Shown: one piece after another, positions 26,722-35,079 of the stretch | How positions within the stretch are numbered: the stretch's first letter is position 1 | Layout: every line of letters starts with the position of its first letter | Origin: Actinomadura bangladeshensis | GTDB taxonomy: Bacteria > Actinomycetota > Actinomycetes > Streptosporangiales > Streptosporangiaceae | DNA: 35,079 nt | Direction: 5' to 3' | Assembly (NCBI RefSeq): GCF_004348335.1 | Contig: NZ_SMJW01000064.1 | Coordinates: forward strand, 1 to 35,079 | Program-made: the position numbers and the translations under genes | The notes under the pieces: model-generated | Database searches by the model: none | Told to the model about the DNA's origin: nothing | Seen by the model: only the letters and a program-made list of their open reading frames with translations

Positions 26722-28839
26722 TCAGATCAGCTCCAGGGGGTCGATCTGGACCCTTACCGTGTCGGCGGCCTTGCGCGCGCTGCGCACGCCCTGGGCCTCC
26801 TTGAGCGCGCGCGCCAGGGCGTGTCCGGCGGCGCGGGGGACGCGTACCAGCGCGCGCTCCTTGTCCTGGGCGTCGGCCCCCGCCTGCGGGGCGCCCGGCG
26901 GCGCGGGGACGGGGACCGGCCCCAGCACCTCGGCGCCGTCGGGCAGCCGGGCGCCGGCCAGCAGCTCGCGGACGGCCGCCGGGGAGCCGGTGAGCGAGGC
27001 CATCCGCGCGGCGGGCGGGAACCCCGCCTCCCTGCGCTCGGCCAGCTCGCGCTCCGCGTAGGTGACCGGATCCCAGCGGACGAGCGCCTGGACGGCGGGA
27101 AGCGACCCCTCGGCGGCCACGATCACCGGGCCCTGCGGCCGGACGAGTGACGCGGCGTTCATCCAGCGGCGCAGCGTCTCCTCGCCGGCGCGCAGGTCCG
27201 GCCGGCCCAGCAGGACCCAGCCGTCCAGCAGCAGCGCGGCCCGGTACCCCTCCTCCGCGGGCGGCTCCGCTCCCGGCGTGGACACCACGAGCGCGCGTTC
27301 CGGGCCGATCCGCTCGAGGATCGCGTCGCGGCCGGACGTCCGTACCGGCACGCCCGGGAACGCCCTGCCCAGCTCCTCCGCGGTGCGCTTGGCGCCCACC
27401 ACGACGGCGCGCACCTGGAAGAAGCCGCATTCGGGGCAGTGCCAGTCACCCGCGATGCGGCCGCACCACCGGCAGTAGGGCGCGGCATGGGAGGACGCCA
27501 GCGACAAGGGCCCCTGGCACGCCTCGCACCGGGCCGGTGTGCGGCAGCGCCCGCACGCGATGCCCGGCACGTATCCGCGCCTCGGCACCTGGACGAGGAC
27601 CGGCCCGTCCTCAAGGGCATGGCGGGCGGCCTCGAACGCGACGTTCGGCAGGCGGGCCGTGCGGGCCGCCGCGTCCCGGGCGAGCTGCGCGTCCTCCCCC
27701 ACGTAGCGGACGCGGGGCATCGCCGTCCGGATCCGCTCCCGGCCCGCGGACAGGGCGTGCGCCCAGCCGGTCTCCACCAGCTGCGTGGCGTCCGTGGTCC
27801 TGGTGAATCCGCCGATCAGCGCCCCTGCCCGCGCCCTGTGCGCACGCAGGGCCAGGACGTCGCGGGGGTGCGGGTAAGGCGCGTGGGGTTCGGCGTGGAC
27901 GTCGTCGCCGTCGTCCCACAGCACGACCAGCCCGAGATCGGCGACGGGCGCGAACATGCTGGCGCGTGTGCCGACGACGGCTCGCGCCCGACCGCGCAGG
28001 ACGGCGAGCCATCTCCGGTAGCGCTCGGCCGGGCCGAGTTCGGCCGTCAGGGCGACGTGCAGGCCCTCCCCCAGCTCGGCCTTGAGCGCGGCGTCCACAC
28101 GGGCCACGTCGCGCCCGTCGGCGACCACCACGATCGCGCCGCGCCCGCCGCTCAGCGTGGCGGCGACGGCCCGCGCCAGGGCGGCCGTCCAGCCGGGCCC
28201 CGGCAGCGCCGTCCAGACGGCGCGCGGCGCCCTTCCGGCGGCGAGGGCGCTCAGGAACGACGGCCCGGCGGGGTAGTCCGCCCAGACGCCGGCGTCGGCC
28301 GGCGCCGGCGTCTCACGGTCTTCGGCCTCCGGAACGGGCTCGGCCTCGACGCGGGCGTGCCGGGGCGGGACGGCCAGCCGCAGCACGTCCGCGAACGTGC
28401 CCGCGTACCGGTCGGCCGCCTCCCGGACCAGCGCGGCGATCTCCGGCGTCAGGACCCGCTCGGACGAGGTGACCCGCTCCAGGAACAGCAGCTTCCCGCC
28501 GTGGCCGCTCTCGGCGGCCCGCTCCAGCAGGAACCCGTCGACGAGCTGCCCGGCGAACCGCACCCGCACCCGGCACCCCGGCACGGCCTCGGCGTCCAGC
28601 TCGGCGGGCACCAGGTAGTCGAAGGGCCGGTCCAGGTGCGGCAGGGACATGTCGACCGCGACCCGCGCCACCGGCAGCTCCTCCGCCGGGCGGCGCGCCC
28701 CCTTCCTCCCGGCCTTGCCCGCCTTCTTCGCCGTACCCGGCTTACCGCCCCTACCAGGCTTTTCGGGCTTGCCGGCGGGCGCCCGGGGCAGGTCGTCCAG
28801 CCCCGGGATCAGGTCCGTTCCCCCGCCGTCCTTCGTCAC
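26722..28839 (-). CDS. priA: Primosomal protein N' (PriA), helicase-degenerate
   Basis: About 705 residues from GTG 28839; a GTG at 28881 would add 14. After a basic low-complexity N-terminus comes the DNA-binding domain (ARVAVDMSLPHLDRPFDYLVP). The helicase Walker A position reads WTALPGPGWTAALARAV, lacking the GKT, and the DEEH-type box reads VVLWDDGDDVHAEPH. The zinc cluster is intact: CGRCRTPARCEAC and CRWCGRIAGDWHCPECG. Actinobacterial PriA is known to be degenerate in its ATPase motifs, so it probably acts in replication restart by DNA and protein binding, not by unwinding. It is divergent from the membrane protein gene at 28932. Confidence 0.9.
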   Translation of the reverse strand: MTKDGGGTDLIPGLDDLPRAPAGKPEKPGRGGKPGTAKKAGKAGRKGARRPAEELPVARVAVDMSLPHLDRPFDYLVPAELDAEAVPGCRVRVRFAGQLVDGFLLERAAESGHGGKLLFLERVTSSERVLTPEIAALVREAADRYAGTFADVLRLAVPPRHARVEAEPVPEAEDRETPAPADAGVWADYPAGPSFLSALAAGRAPRAVWTALPGPGWTAALARAVAATLSGGRGAIVVVADGRDVARVDAALKAELGEGLHVALTAELGPAERYRRWLAVLRGRARAVVGTRASMFAPVADLGLVVLWDDGDDVHAEPHAPYPHPRDVLALRAHRARAGALIGGFTRTTDATQLVETGWAHALSAGRERIRTAMPRVRYVGEDAQLARDAAARTARLPNVAFEAARHALEDGPVLVQVPRRGYVPGIACGRCRTPARCEACQGPLSLASSHAAPYCRWCGRIAGDWHCPECGFFQVRAVVVGAKRTAEELGRAFPGVPVRTSGRDAILERIGPERALVVSTPGAEPPAEEGYRAALLLDGWVLLGRPDLRAGEETLRRWMNAASLVRPQGPVIVAAEGSLPAVQALVRWDPVTYAERELAERREAGFPPAARMASLTGSPAAVRELLAGARLPDGAEVLGPVPVPAPPGAPQAGADAQDKERALVRVPRAAGHALARALKEAQGVRSARKAADTVRVQIDPLELI

Positions 28840-28883
28840 GCCACCCGTCCTACCAGACCGACCCGACAGCCGGACGCGCACGC

Positions 28884-28889
28884 TAGGGT
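28884..28889 (+). promoter_or_regulatory. Candidate -10 element for the membrane protein gene
   Basis: TAGGGT in the context CGCTAGGGTTG. Transcription would start near 28896, some 36 bases before ATG 28932. No clear -35 box is seen. Confidence 0.3.
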
Positions 28890-28931
28890 TGATCCGGTTG
28901 AAGGGGCGCGCGCCCGCCGGCCCATTGCCCG

Positions 28932-30668
28932 ATGCCCCTCCGCGCCCCCGCCGTCCGACGAGCCCGTGCAGGCGAAGTGACCCCAGCGCATACCCAAGTG
29001 ACCCCGGCGCATGCCCAGGAGCGGGCGGACGCCCCGGTCCGGCACGGATCGCCGCGCCGTCCCGCGAGCCCTCCGTCCGCCTGGACGAAGTGGAAGAAGC
29101 GGGCCCGCCACCCGGTGGTCGCGGCCACGGTCGCCGCCGCCGTCCTCCACCTGGTGTGGGCGCTGTTCCTCGCCGCCGAGGGAGGCGACCTCGCCGCCCA
29201 GGCCGCGTGGACCGACTTCGCCTGGGAGCACCCCGGCGCGGCGTACAGCTTCGCCTGGTACGGCGGGATGCACCCGGCGTCCTACAGCGTCATGTCGCCG
29301 TACCTGATGGCGCTGTTCGGCATACGGACGGTCGCGGTGGTGACCGGCACCCTCTCGGCCGCCCTGACCGCGTACCTGCTCAAGAAGTTCCGGGCCCCGG
29401 TGGCGCTGCCCGCGTCGCTGTGGGCCGCGTTCGCGCTGTCGTGCAACACCGCATCGGGCCGCGTCACGTTCGGCCTGGGCCTGGTGTTCGCCCTCATGGC
29501 GACGATCCTGGTGTTCACGCCGCGCGGCACGCCCGCCCTGCGCGCCGCCGGGATGGTCGTCCTCGGCGTCCTGGCCTCGCTGGCGAGCCCGGTCGCCGGG
29601 CTGTTCCTGCTGGTACTGGCCGCCGCGCTGTTCCTGACCGGCCGCCGCCGCGCGGGCGTGTGCGTCGCCGTCGGCCTCCCCCTCGTCGTGGGGACGACGA
29701 GCCTGCTCTTCCCGTTCAGCGGCGTCCAGCCGATCTCGCTCACCGCGATCGTGCTGCCCGCCGTGACCAGCGTCATCGCGGTCCTGCTGTGCGCGCCGAA
29801 GAACTGGACGCTCGTGCGAGTCGGCGCGGGCGTGTACCTGACCGGGATCATCCTGACCTTTCTGATCCCCTCCCCGGTCGGCAGCAACGTCGAGCGCCTG
29901 TCGCTGCTGTTCGGCGGGATGTTCCTGCTGTCGGCGGTGGCCCGCGCGCAGGGCCGGGTCCGGATCGCGGTGCTGTCGCTGGCGTTCATCGTGACCGCGT
30001 CCTGGCAGGTCGTGAAGCCCGTCGACGACCTGATCCACACCGAGCCGGCGGCGTCCGCGGCCGACCATGCCCGCGGGCTCGTCGCCGAGCTGGACGCCCT
30101 CGGCGCGGACAAGGCCCGGATCGAGGTCGTGCCGCTGCGGTCGCACTGGGAGTCGTCCGGCCTCAGCCGCCACTTCGTCCTCGCGCGCGGCTGGAACCGC
30201 CAGGTCGACGCGGAACGCCACAGGCTGTTCTACGAGGACGGCGCGCTGACGCCCGCGTCCTACCGCGACTGGCTGCACGCGTGGGCCGTGCAGTACGTCG
30301 TCCTGCCCGAGCAGGAGGTCGACTGGTCGGCGCAGGACGAGGCCGCGCTCGTCGAAGGCGGCCAGCCGTACCTGGCGGAGGTCTGGCGGGACGAGCACTG
30401 GCGCCTGTTCCAGGTCGCGCGGCCGACGCCGCTGGTCGGGGCCCCCGCGTCCGTGCACGAGCTCAACGCGGGCGAACTCGTCGTCGACATGCCGGCCCGC
30501 GGCTCCGTGCTCGTGCGGGTCTCCTGGTCGCCCTGGCTGAGCGCCACCGGAGGGGACGCCTGCCTGGCCCGCGAGGGCGACTTCGTCCGGCTGACGGCGC
30601 GCGAGCCCGGCCGGTACACCCTCGCCGCCCGCTACGGCCTGCACCGCGGCAACCACTGCCCCTCCTGA
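28932..30668 (+). CDS. Multi-pass membrane protein, possible GT-C glycosyltransferase-like
   Basis: 578 residues from ATG 28932. The start is uncertain; GTG 28977 or 28998 are alternatives, and no strong ribosome-binding site is seen at any of them. After a basic N-terminal tail come about ten hydrophobic helices (residues about 60-370), then a roughly 200-residue soluble C-terminal domain with RHFVLARGWNRQVDAERH and a beta-rich end. An extramembrane loop after helix 1 contains WEHPGAAYSFAWYGGMHPASYS, placed where GT-C enzymes hold their catalytic loop. This suggests a lipid-linked sugar transferase, but no diagnostic motif is confirmed. It is the only + strand gene between 19627 and the window end. 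Confidence 0.72.
   Translation: MPLRAPAVRRARAGEVTPAHTQVTPAHAQERADAPVRHGSPRRPASPPSAWTKWKKRARHPVVAATVAAAVLHLVWALFLAAEGGDLAAQAAWTDFAWEHPGAAYSFAWYGGMHPASYSVMSPYLMALFGIRTVAVVTGTLSAALTAYLLKKFRAPVALPASLWAAFALSCNTASGRVTFGLGLVFALMATILVFTPRGTPALRAAGMVVLGVLASLASPVAGLFLLVLAAALFLTGRRRAGVCVAVGLPLVVGTTSLLFPFSGVQPISLTAIVLPAVTSVIAVLLCAPKNWTLVRVGAGVYLTGIILTFLIPSPVGSNVERLSLLFGGMFLLSAVARAQGRVRIAVLSLAFIVTASWQVVKPVDDLIHTEPAASAADHARGLVAELDALGADKARIEVVPLRSHWESSGLSRHFVLARGWNRQVDAERHRLFYEDGALTPASYRDWLHAWAVQYVVLPEQEVDWSAQDEAALVEGGQPYLAEVWRDEHWRLFQVARPTPLVGAPASVHELNAGELVVDMPARGSVLVRVSWSPWLSATGGDACLAREGDFVRLTAREPGRYTLAARYGLHRGNHCPS
28977..29018 (+). repeat. Two 21-bp direct repeats at the start of the membrane protein gene
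   Basis: Bases 28977-28997 and 28998-29018 differ at only three positions (A/G at repeat positions 9, 16 and 21). Each starts GTGACCCC and encodes VTPAHTQ / VTPAHAQ in the gene's frame. If translation starts later, they would be leader-region direct repeats and possible protein-binding sites. Confidence 0.7.
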
Positions 30669-30680
30669 CCGAACGTGCGA

Positions 30681-30710
30681 AAGGGCCCCGGGGACGTCCC
30701 CGGGGCCCTT
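30681..30710. terminator. Perfect 30-bp palindrome, bidirectional terminator
   Basis: A 15-bp stem AAGGGCCCCGGGGAC pairs with its exact reverse complement, directly between two convergent genes (stops at 30668 and 30724). Its outer bases give A on one side and T on the other in either direction, as usual for actinobacterial bidirectional terminators, with no long U run. Confidence 0.9.
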
Positions 30711-30723
30711 CTCGTGCGCGCGG

Positions 30724-31917
30724 TCAGAGACCGGCGGCGGAGGCCAGGTCCTTGGCGCGGTCGGTGGACTCCCAGGAGAAGTCGGGCTCCGACCGGCCGA
30801 AGTGGCCGTAGGCGGCGGTCTGCTGGTAGATCGGGCGGAGCAGGTCGAGGTCGCGGACGATCGCGGCCGGACGCAGGTCGAAGACCTCGTCGATCGCCTT
30901 CTCGATCTTCTCCGGGGCGACCTTCTCGGTGCCGAACGTCTCGACGAACACCCCGACCGGGTGCGCCTTGCCGATCGCGTACGCGACCTGCACCTCGGCG
31001 CGGTCGGCGAGCTGCGCGGCGACGATGTTCTTGGCGACCCAGCGCATCGCGTACGCGGCGGACCGGTCGACCTTGGACGGGTCCTTGCCGGAGAACGCGC
31101 CGCCGCCGTGCCGGGCCATGCCGCCGTAGGTGTCGACGATGATCTTGCGGCCGGTGAGGCCGGCGTCGCCCATCGGGCCGCCGATCTCGAACCGGCCGGT
31201 CGGGTTCACCAGCAGCCGGTAGCCCTCGATGTCGAGGTCGAACTGGGCGAGCACCGGGTCGACGACGTGCTCCTTCACGTCCGGGGCGAGCAGCTCCTTC
31301 AGGTCGATGTCGGGAGCGTGCTGGCTGGACACCACGACGGTGTCGAGGCGGACGCCGCGGTCGCCGTCGTACTCGATGGTGACCTGGGTCTTGCCGTCCG
31401 GGCGCAGGTAGGGGACGTCGCCGCTCTTGCGGACCGCGGACAGCCGCTGCGCGAGCCGGTGCGCGAGGGTGATCGGCAGCGGCATCAGCTCGGGCGTCTC
31501 GCTGGTCGCGTAGCCGAACATCAGGCCCTGGTCGCCGGCGCCCTGCCGGTCGAGGTCGTCGACGCCCTCGCCCTCGCGGGTCTCGTAGGCGTCGTCGACG
31601 CCCTGCGCGATGTCGGGCGACTGCGCGCCGATGGACACCGACACGCCGCAGGAGTGCCCGTCGAAGCCCTTCTTGGACGAGTCGTAGCCGATCTCCAGGA
31701 TCTTCTCCCGGATCACGCCCGGGATGTCCACATAGGTCTCGGTGGTGACCTCACCGGCCACATGCACCTGACCGGTCGTGATCATCGTCTCGACGGCGAC
31801 CCGGCTCTTCGGGTCGTCCTTGAGCATCGAGTCGAGGATCGCGTCGCTGATCTGGTCCGCGATCTTGTCCGGATGTCCTTCGGTCACGGACTCGGAGGTG
31901 AACAGGCGGCGAGACAC
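30724..31917 (-). CDS. metK: S-adenosylmethionine synthetase
   Basis: 397 residues. [20 protein letters not shown], the [12 protein letters not shown] signature, and [20 protein letters not shown] are all intact. The enzyme makes SAM from methionine and ATP. GTG 31917 has AAGGAG upstream. The 116-bp leader contains an 8-bp GC hairpin (31980-32003, GGCGGGGG / CCCCCGCC) with no U run; I do not recognise a known SAM riboswitch there. Confidence 0.96.
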   Translation of the reverse strand: MSRRLFTSESVTEGHPDKIADQISDAILDSMLKDDPKSRVAVETMITTGQVHVAGEVTTETYVDIPGVIREKILEIGYDSSKKGFDGHSCGVSVSIGAQSPDIAQGVDDAYETREGEGVDDLDRQGAGDQGLMFGYATSETPELMPLPITLAHRLAQRLSAVRKSGDVPYLRPDGKTQVTIEYDGDRGVRLDTVVVSSQHAPDIDLKELLAPDVKEHVVDPVLAQFDLDIEGYRLLVNPTGRFEIGGPMGDAGLTGRKIIVDTYGGMARHGGGAFSGKDPSKVDRSAAYAMRWVAKNIVAAQLADRAEVQVAYAIGKAHPVGVFVETFGTEKVAPEKIEKAIDEVFDLRPAAIVRDLDLLRPIYQQTAAYGHFGRSEPDFSWESTDRAKDLASAAGL

Positions 31918-32033
31918 GTACGTGAACTCCTTGCAGCGGCTGCTGACTGACGTCGCAGGACGGATTCTTTGTCGAGTTCGGCGGGGGACGCCGGCCCCCC
32001 GCCCGGGTTCCCCGGGGTGCTAGGCCCGCAAGT

Positions 32034-33347
32034 CTAGCGGGATCGGTGCCGGACACCGCCATGCGCGCCGGGCGCGGACGTCTCCCGTCGATCCGGACCG
32101 CCCCCCGGGGCCGCCCCGCCGGATCCCTCCGCCGGGGGCGCGGGACGCAAGCGGGCCGCGACGAGGTCCCAGACGGTCTCGGCGAGGTCCTCCTTGGCGC
32201 CGCGCGGCACCTCGGTCCGGGAGCCGTCCGCACCGAGGATCACGGCCTCGTTGTCCGGCCGGCCGAAGGTGAGGTTCTCCCCGACCTGGTTGACGACGAG
32301 GAGGTCGCAGCGCTTGCGGGCGAGCTTGGCGCGGCCGTTGGCGAGGACGTCGTCGGTCTCGGCCGCGAAACCGACGATCACCTGTCCGGGGCGGCGGGTC
32401 TCCCCCAGTTCCGCGAGGATGTCGGGGTTCTTGACGAGCCGGATCGGCTCCGGCTCGGACCCCTCGGCCTTCTTGATCTTCGAGCCGCGGTAGCCGTCCG
32501 GGCGGAAGTCGGCGACGGCGGCGGCCATCACGACCGCGTCGGCGGCGCCGGCGGCCTCCACCACGGCCTTGTGCATCTCCTCGGCCGAACCGACGGGGAC
32601 GAGCTCGGCGCCGGCGGGGTCGGGCAGCGCGACGTTCGCGGAGACGAGCGTCACGCGGGCGCCGCGGGCCACGGCGGTGCGGGCGAGCGCGTAGCCCTGC
32701 AGGCCGGATGAGCGGTTCCCGATGAACCGGACGGGGTCGATCGGCTCCCGGGTGCCGCCCGCGGAGATCACGATGTGCCGTCCGGCCAGGTCGCGGCCGT
32801 CGGCGCCGCGGGCCAGGACGTGCCGCGCCACCTCGAACAGCTCGGCCGGGTCGGGCAGCCGGCCGGGGCCGGTGTCCCTGCCGGTGAGCCGGCCGGACGC
32901 GGGCTCGACCACGATCGCGCCCCGGGACCGCAGCGTCGCCACGTTCGCCCGGGTCGCCGGGTGCTCCCACATCTCGGTGTGCATCGCGGGCGCGAACACC
33001 ACCGGGCAGCGGGCGGTGAGCAGCGTGTTGGTGAGCAGGTCGTCGGCCAGCCCCTGCGCGGCCCGGGCCAGCAGGTCGGCGGTGGCGGGCGCGACGAGCA
33101 CGAGGTCGGCGCCCTGCCCGAGCCGCACGTGCGGGACCTCGGAGACGCCGTCCCACACCTGCGGGGACACCGGGTTGCCCGACAGCGCGGCCCAGGTCGG
33201 CTCGCCGACGAAGCGGAGCGCGTCGGCGGTCGGCACGACGGTGACGTCGTGGCCGGATTCGGTGAGCCGCCTGAGCAGCTCGCACGCCTTGTACGCGGCG
33301 ATGCCGGCGCTCACACCGAGCACCACGCGCGGCTTACGGGAGGTCAT
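32034..33347 (-). CDS. coaBC: Phosphopantothenoylcysteine decarboxylase / phosphopantothenate-cysteine ligase
   Basis: 437 residues. The N-terminal flavin domain (CoaC) starts VVLGVSAGIAAYKACELLRRL and has FAPAMHTEMWEHPAT with the catalytic histidine. The C-terminal ligase (CoaB) starts at about residue 200 with HIVISAGGTREPIDPVRFIG and NRSSGLQGYALA. It supplies two steps of coenzyme A synthesis. A proline/glycine-rich C-terminal tail of about 35 residues is not part of either domain. The 130 bases between it and rpoZ hold nothing recognisable. Confidence 0.95.
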   Translation of the reverse strand: MTSRKPRVVLGVSAGIAAYKACELLRRLTESGHDVTVVPTADALRFVGEPTWAALSGNPVSPQVWDGVSEVPHVRLGQGADLVLVAPATADLLARAAQGLADDLLTNTLLTARCPVVFAPAMHTEMWEHPATRANVATLRSRGAIVVEPASGRLTGRDTGPGRLPDPAELFEVARHVLARGADGRDLAGRHIVISAGGTREPIDPVRFIGNRSSGLQGYALARTAVARGARVTLVSANVALPDPAGAELVPVGSAEEMHKAVVEAAGAADAVVMAAAVADFRPDGYRGSKIKKAEGSEPEPIRLVKNPDILAELGETRRPGQVIVGFAAETDDVLANGRAKLARKRCDLLVVNQVGENLTFGRPDNEAVILGADGSRTEVPRGAKEDLAETVWDLVAARLRPAPPAEGSGGAAPGGGPDRRETSAPGAHGGVRHRSR

Positions 33348-33477
33348 GCCCTCACGATCCCATCACGCCCCCGCGACGCACGAGCCGGGGGTCCCGGGGT
33401 GCGCCCGGAAGAGGCCGCGGCACCGGCGAAGGACGGCCGGAGCACGACGTACCGCGCCGGCTGCCTCGCGGGGTCGT

Positions 33478-33732
33478 TCAGCCCTCGATGGGCTCGGCGT
33501 TCAGGAGGCCCTCGCGCGTCTCGCGGAGCGCGATCGACAGGGGCTTCTCCTGCACCTGGGTCTCGACGAGCGGGCCGACGTACTCCAGCAGGCCCTCGCC
33601 CAGCTGGGCGTAGTAGGCGTTGATCTGCCGGGCGCGCTTGGCCGCGATGCTGACGAGGCCGTACTTGGTGTCGACGACCTCCAGGAGCTCGTCGATCGAC
33701 GGGTTGGTGATGCCCTCGTTGCTGGCTGCCAC
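33478..33732 (-). CDS. rpoZ: RNA polymerase omega subunit
   Basis: 84 residues from GTG 33732, chosen because GGAAGG lies 7 bases upstream; a GTG at 33747 has none. [20 protein letters not shown] and [20 protein letters not shown] are the omega signature. It stabilises the beta-prime subunit in core RNA polymerase. It lies between gmk and coaBC, the usual bacterial order. Confidence 0.94.
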   Translation of the reverse strand: MAASNEGITNPSIDELLEVVDTKYGLVSIAAKRARQINAYYAQLGEGLLEYVGPLVETQVQEKPLSIALRETREGLLNAEPIEG

Positions 33733-33758
33733 TCGGTGGCCTTCCACTGGTAGGTCGC

Positions 33759-34454
33759 TTACTGGTCAGCCATCAAGGCTAGCAGCTCATCGCACACGTC
33801 CCGGACGGACGTGTTGACGAGCGTGACGTCGAACTCCTTCTCGGCGGCGAGCTCCACGCGGGCGGCGTCGAGGCGGCGCCCGATCACCTCGGGGGGCTCG
33901 GTGCCGCGGCCGGTGAGCCGCCGGACGAGCTCGTCCCAGCTGGGCGGGGCGAGGAAGACCAGCCGCGCCTGCGGCATGGTCCCGCGGACCTGCCGGGCGC
34001 CCTGCAGATCGATCTCCAGGAGCACCGGCTCGCCGCGGGCGAGGCGCTCCTCGACGGGCCGGCGGGGGGTGCCGTAGCGGTTCCCCGCGAACTCGGCCCA
34101 TTCGAGGAGCTCCCCCTCGTCGACGAGCCGGTCGAAACCGGCGTCGTCGACGAAGAAGTACTGCACACCATCGGTCTCACCCGGGCGGGGGGCCCGGGTG
34201 GTCACCGAGACCGACAGCCACACCCGGGGGTGCGAGCGCCGGATCTCGGCGACGACCGTGCTCTTGCCGACGCCCGACGGCCCGGACAGGACCGTCAGCC
34301 GCCGCGCGAGCGGGCCATGCGTGCTGGAGCCGTCCGGCGCAGTGATGGGTGCGCCGGAGCCGGGCGGGATGGAGCCGGCCGCGGGTCGCCCCGCACCGGC
34401 CGCGGCGGCCTGACCGCCGCGCCCGTCCGTGAGTCGTGCGTCAGCGGTTCGCAC
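33759..34454 (-). CDS. gmk: Guanylate kinase
   Basis: 231 residues from GTG 34454, the only in-frame start near the domain. The P-loop GPSGVGKS falls at residues 58-65, later than in most Gmk proteins, because of a 50-residue Gly/Ala/Pro-rich N-terminal extension. [35 protein letters not shown] and [13 protein letters not shown] are the GMP-binding and core motifs. It phosphorylates GMP to GDP. The start overlaps the end of mihF by 14 bases. Confidence 0.92.
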   Translation of the reverse strand: MRTADARLTDGRGGQAAAAGAGRPAAGSIPPGSGAPITAPDGSSTHGPLARRLTVLSGPSGVGKSTVVAEIRRSHPRVWLSVSVTTRAPRPGETDGVQYFFVDDAGFDRLVDEGELLEWAEFAGNRYGTPRRPVEERLARGEPVLLEIDLQGARQVRGTMPQARLVFLAPPSWDELVRRLTGRGTEPPEVIGRRLDAARVELAAEKEFDVTLVNTSVRDVCDELLALMADQ

Positions 34455-34767
34455 TTCCGCCGAACTCACTCTCCAGGGAGGCGCGCTGGTTGGCGCCGAG
34501 GCCCCGCACACGGCGGGACTCGGCGATGCCCAGACGCTCCATGATCTGCTTCGCACGGACCTTGCCCACACCGGGCAGCGATTCGAGGAGGGCCGACACC
34601 TTCATCTTGCCGATGATGTCGTCGGTCTGTCCCTCCTTGAGGACCTCGGCGAGCGAGGTCCCCCCGTGCTTGAGCTTGTTCTTAACCTCGGCCCGCTCCT
34701 TGCGGGCCTTGGCAGCCTTCTCCAGGGCTGCGGCGCGCTGTTCGGGGGTTAGGGGCGGAAGAGCCAC
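34441..34767 (-). CDS. mihF: Actinobacterial integration host factor (mIHF)
   Basis: 108 residues. A basic helical N-terminus ([20 protein letters not shown]) is followed by a helix-two-turn-helix domain with [22 protein letters not shown] and [11 protein letters not shown]. mIHF is an essential nucleoid protein found only in actinobacteria and acts in DNA bending and phage integration. GTG 34767 has GAGGTGA upstream. It heads the mihF-gmk-rpoZ-coaBC-metK block. Confidence 0.95.
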   Translation of the reverse strand: MALPPLTPEQRAAALEKAAKARKERAEVKNKLKHGGTSLAEVLKEGQTDDIIGKMKVSALLESLPGVGKVRAKQIMERLGIAESRRVRGLGANQRASLESEFGGSANR

Positions 34768-35079
34768 GCCGGGTCACCTCAGGTTTCCACTCGACGGAGT
34801 CGGACGGGTTGGGAAACTAGCGAGTTCACCACCCATAAGGCAACGTGAAGTGCCGTTTAGCCCACCACAAATTCACGAAAATCACTCCCCGGAGTGTCCT
34901 GAATACAGAGTGTACCCAATCCGGGGGGGTCGGGGGCCCATCCCCTTGCCTTGCTGGGACTTTCGCATGATCGTGAAAATCCCCCCGTTCCGACCCCAAA
35001 TGCGGCACTCGGTACCCTTATGTCACTGCCGTTCGCGGTCCCGCGACGCGGTTCCGCCGGTCCGCCGGCGGCCCCGCGC
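34768..35079. other. Gene-free region upstream of mihF
   Basis: These 312 bases hold no supported gene. The first 160 are unusually AT-rich for this window and contain the candidate mihF promoter. A 60-codon frame on the - strand (34826-35008) has no ribosome-binding site or recognisable protein. The last 40 bases are GC-rich. Confidence 0.5.
34814..34843 (-). promoter_or_regulatory. Candidate promoter of mihF
   Basis: On the - strand, TTGCCT (34838-34843) and TAGTTT (34814-34819) are 18 bases apart, a plausible sigma-70-type pair. It would give a leader of about 40 bases before GTG 34767. Confidence 0.4.

Noticed and set aside
31918..32033. Possible SAM riboswitch before metK
   Set aside because: Only a GC hairpin (31980-32003) is visible; no recognised SAM aptamer core and little room for one.
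34921..34946. G-run then C-run resembling the hairpin unit at 654-759
   Set aside because: Only the initial CCGGGGGG is shared; the stem, ribosome-binding site and ATGAGCG ends are absent.
34826..35008. 60-codon - strand frame upstream of mihF
   Set aside because: It overlaps the candidate mihF promoter, has no ribosome-binding site, and the protein has no recognisable features.

Overview
This window is a very GC-rich actinobacterial chromosome segment. The evidence is the actinobacterial-type integration host factor (mIHF), a helicase-degenerate PriA, an F420-type nitroreductase and the core order mihF-gmk-rpoZ-coaBC-metK-priA-def-fmt-rsmB-rpe. An Actinomadura/Streptosporangiales-like host is my impression only; no rRNA or other species marker is present.

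Left part (1-5816, + strand): a partial DUF2877 (AllH/YlbF-like) gene, an FdrA/AllF-like gene and a DUF1116 (AllG/YlbE-like) gene. In E. coli the three equivalents form oxamate carbamoyltransferase of allantoin catabolism. A perfect 53-bp tandem duplication lies between the first two genes. Each unit carries a GC hairpin, an AGGAGG ribosome-binding site and an 18-codon micro-ORF whose stop overlaps the next start. An aldose-1-epimerase-like gene and an HpcH/HpaI-type (DUF6986-like) aldolase follow.

5813-7206: a divergent pair, an F420-type nitroreductase fused to a hemerythrin domain (-) and a MarR regulator (+), with a 14-bp inverted repeat between them. 7184-10956 (-): a coupled set of maturation genes for molybdenum hydroxylases or CO dehydrogenases (MoxR/CoxD, CoxE, XdhC/CoxF, MocA), with no structural enzyme genes in the window. 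11296-13331 (+): an SBP56/methanethiol-oxidase-like gene translationally coupled to a small histidine-containing membrane protein.

13429-17966 (-): an FMN riboswitch followed by ribE-ribM-ribBA-ribH-hisG and a PH-domain membrane protein, nearly all overlapping. hisE is missing from between ribH and hisG. A stand-alone P-loop ATPase resembling the Sll1717 family (18137-19627, +) sits immediately upstream, on the opposite strand.

19643-34767: housekeeping genes, nearly all on the - strand. In order of increasing coordinate they are a HAD phosphatase, rpe, a PAP2 membrane phosphatase with a changed motif, rsmB, fmt, def, an unrecognised 602-residue protein, a degenerate priA, a + strand multi-pass membrane protein, a perfect palindromic terminator, metK, coaBC, rpoZ, gmk and mihF. 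The last 312 bases hold the probable mihF promoter and no supported gene.
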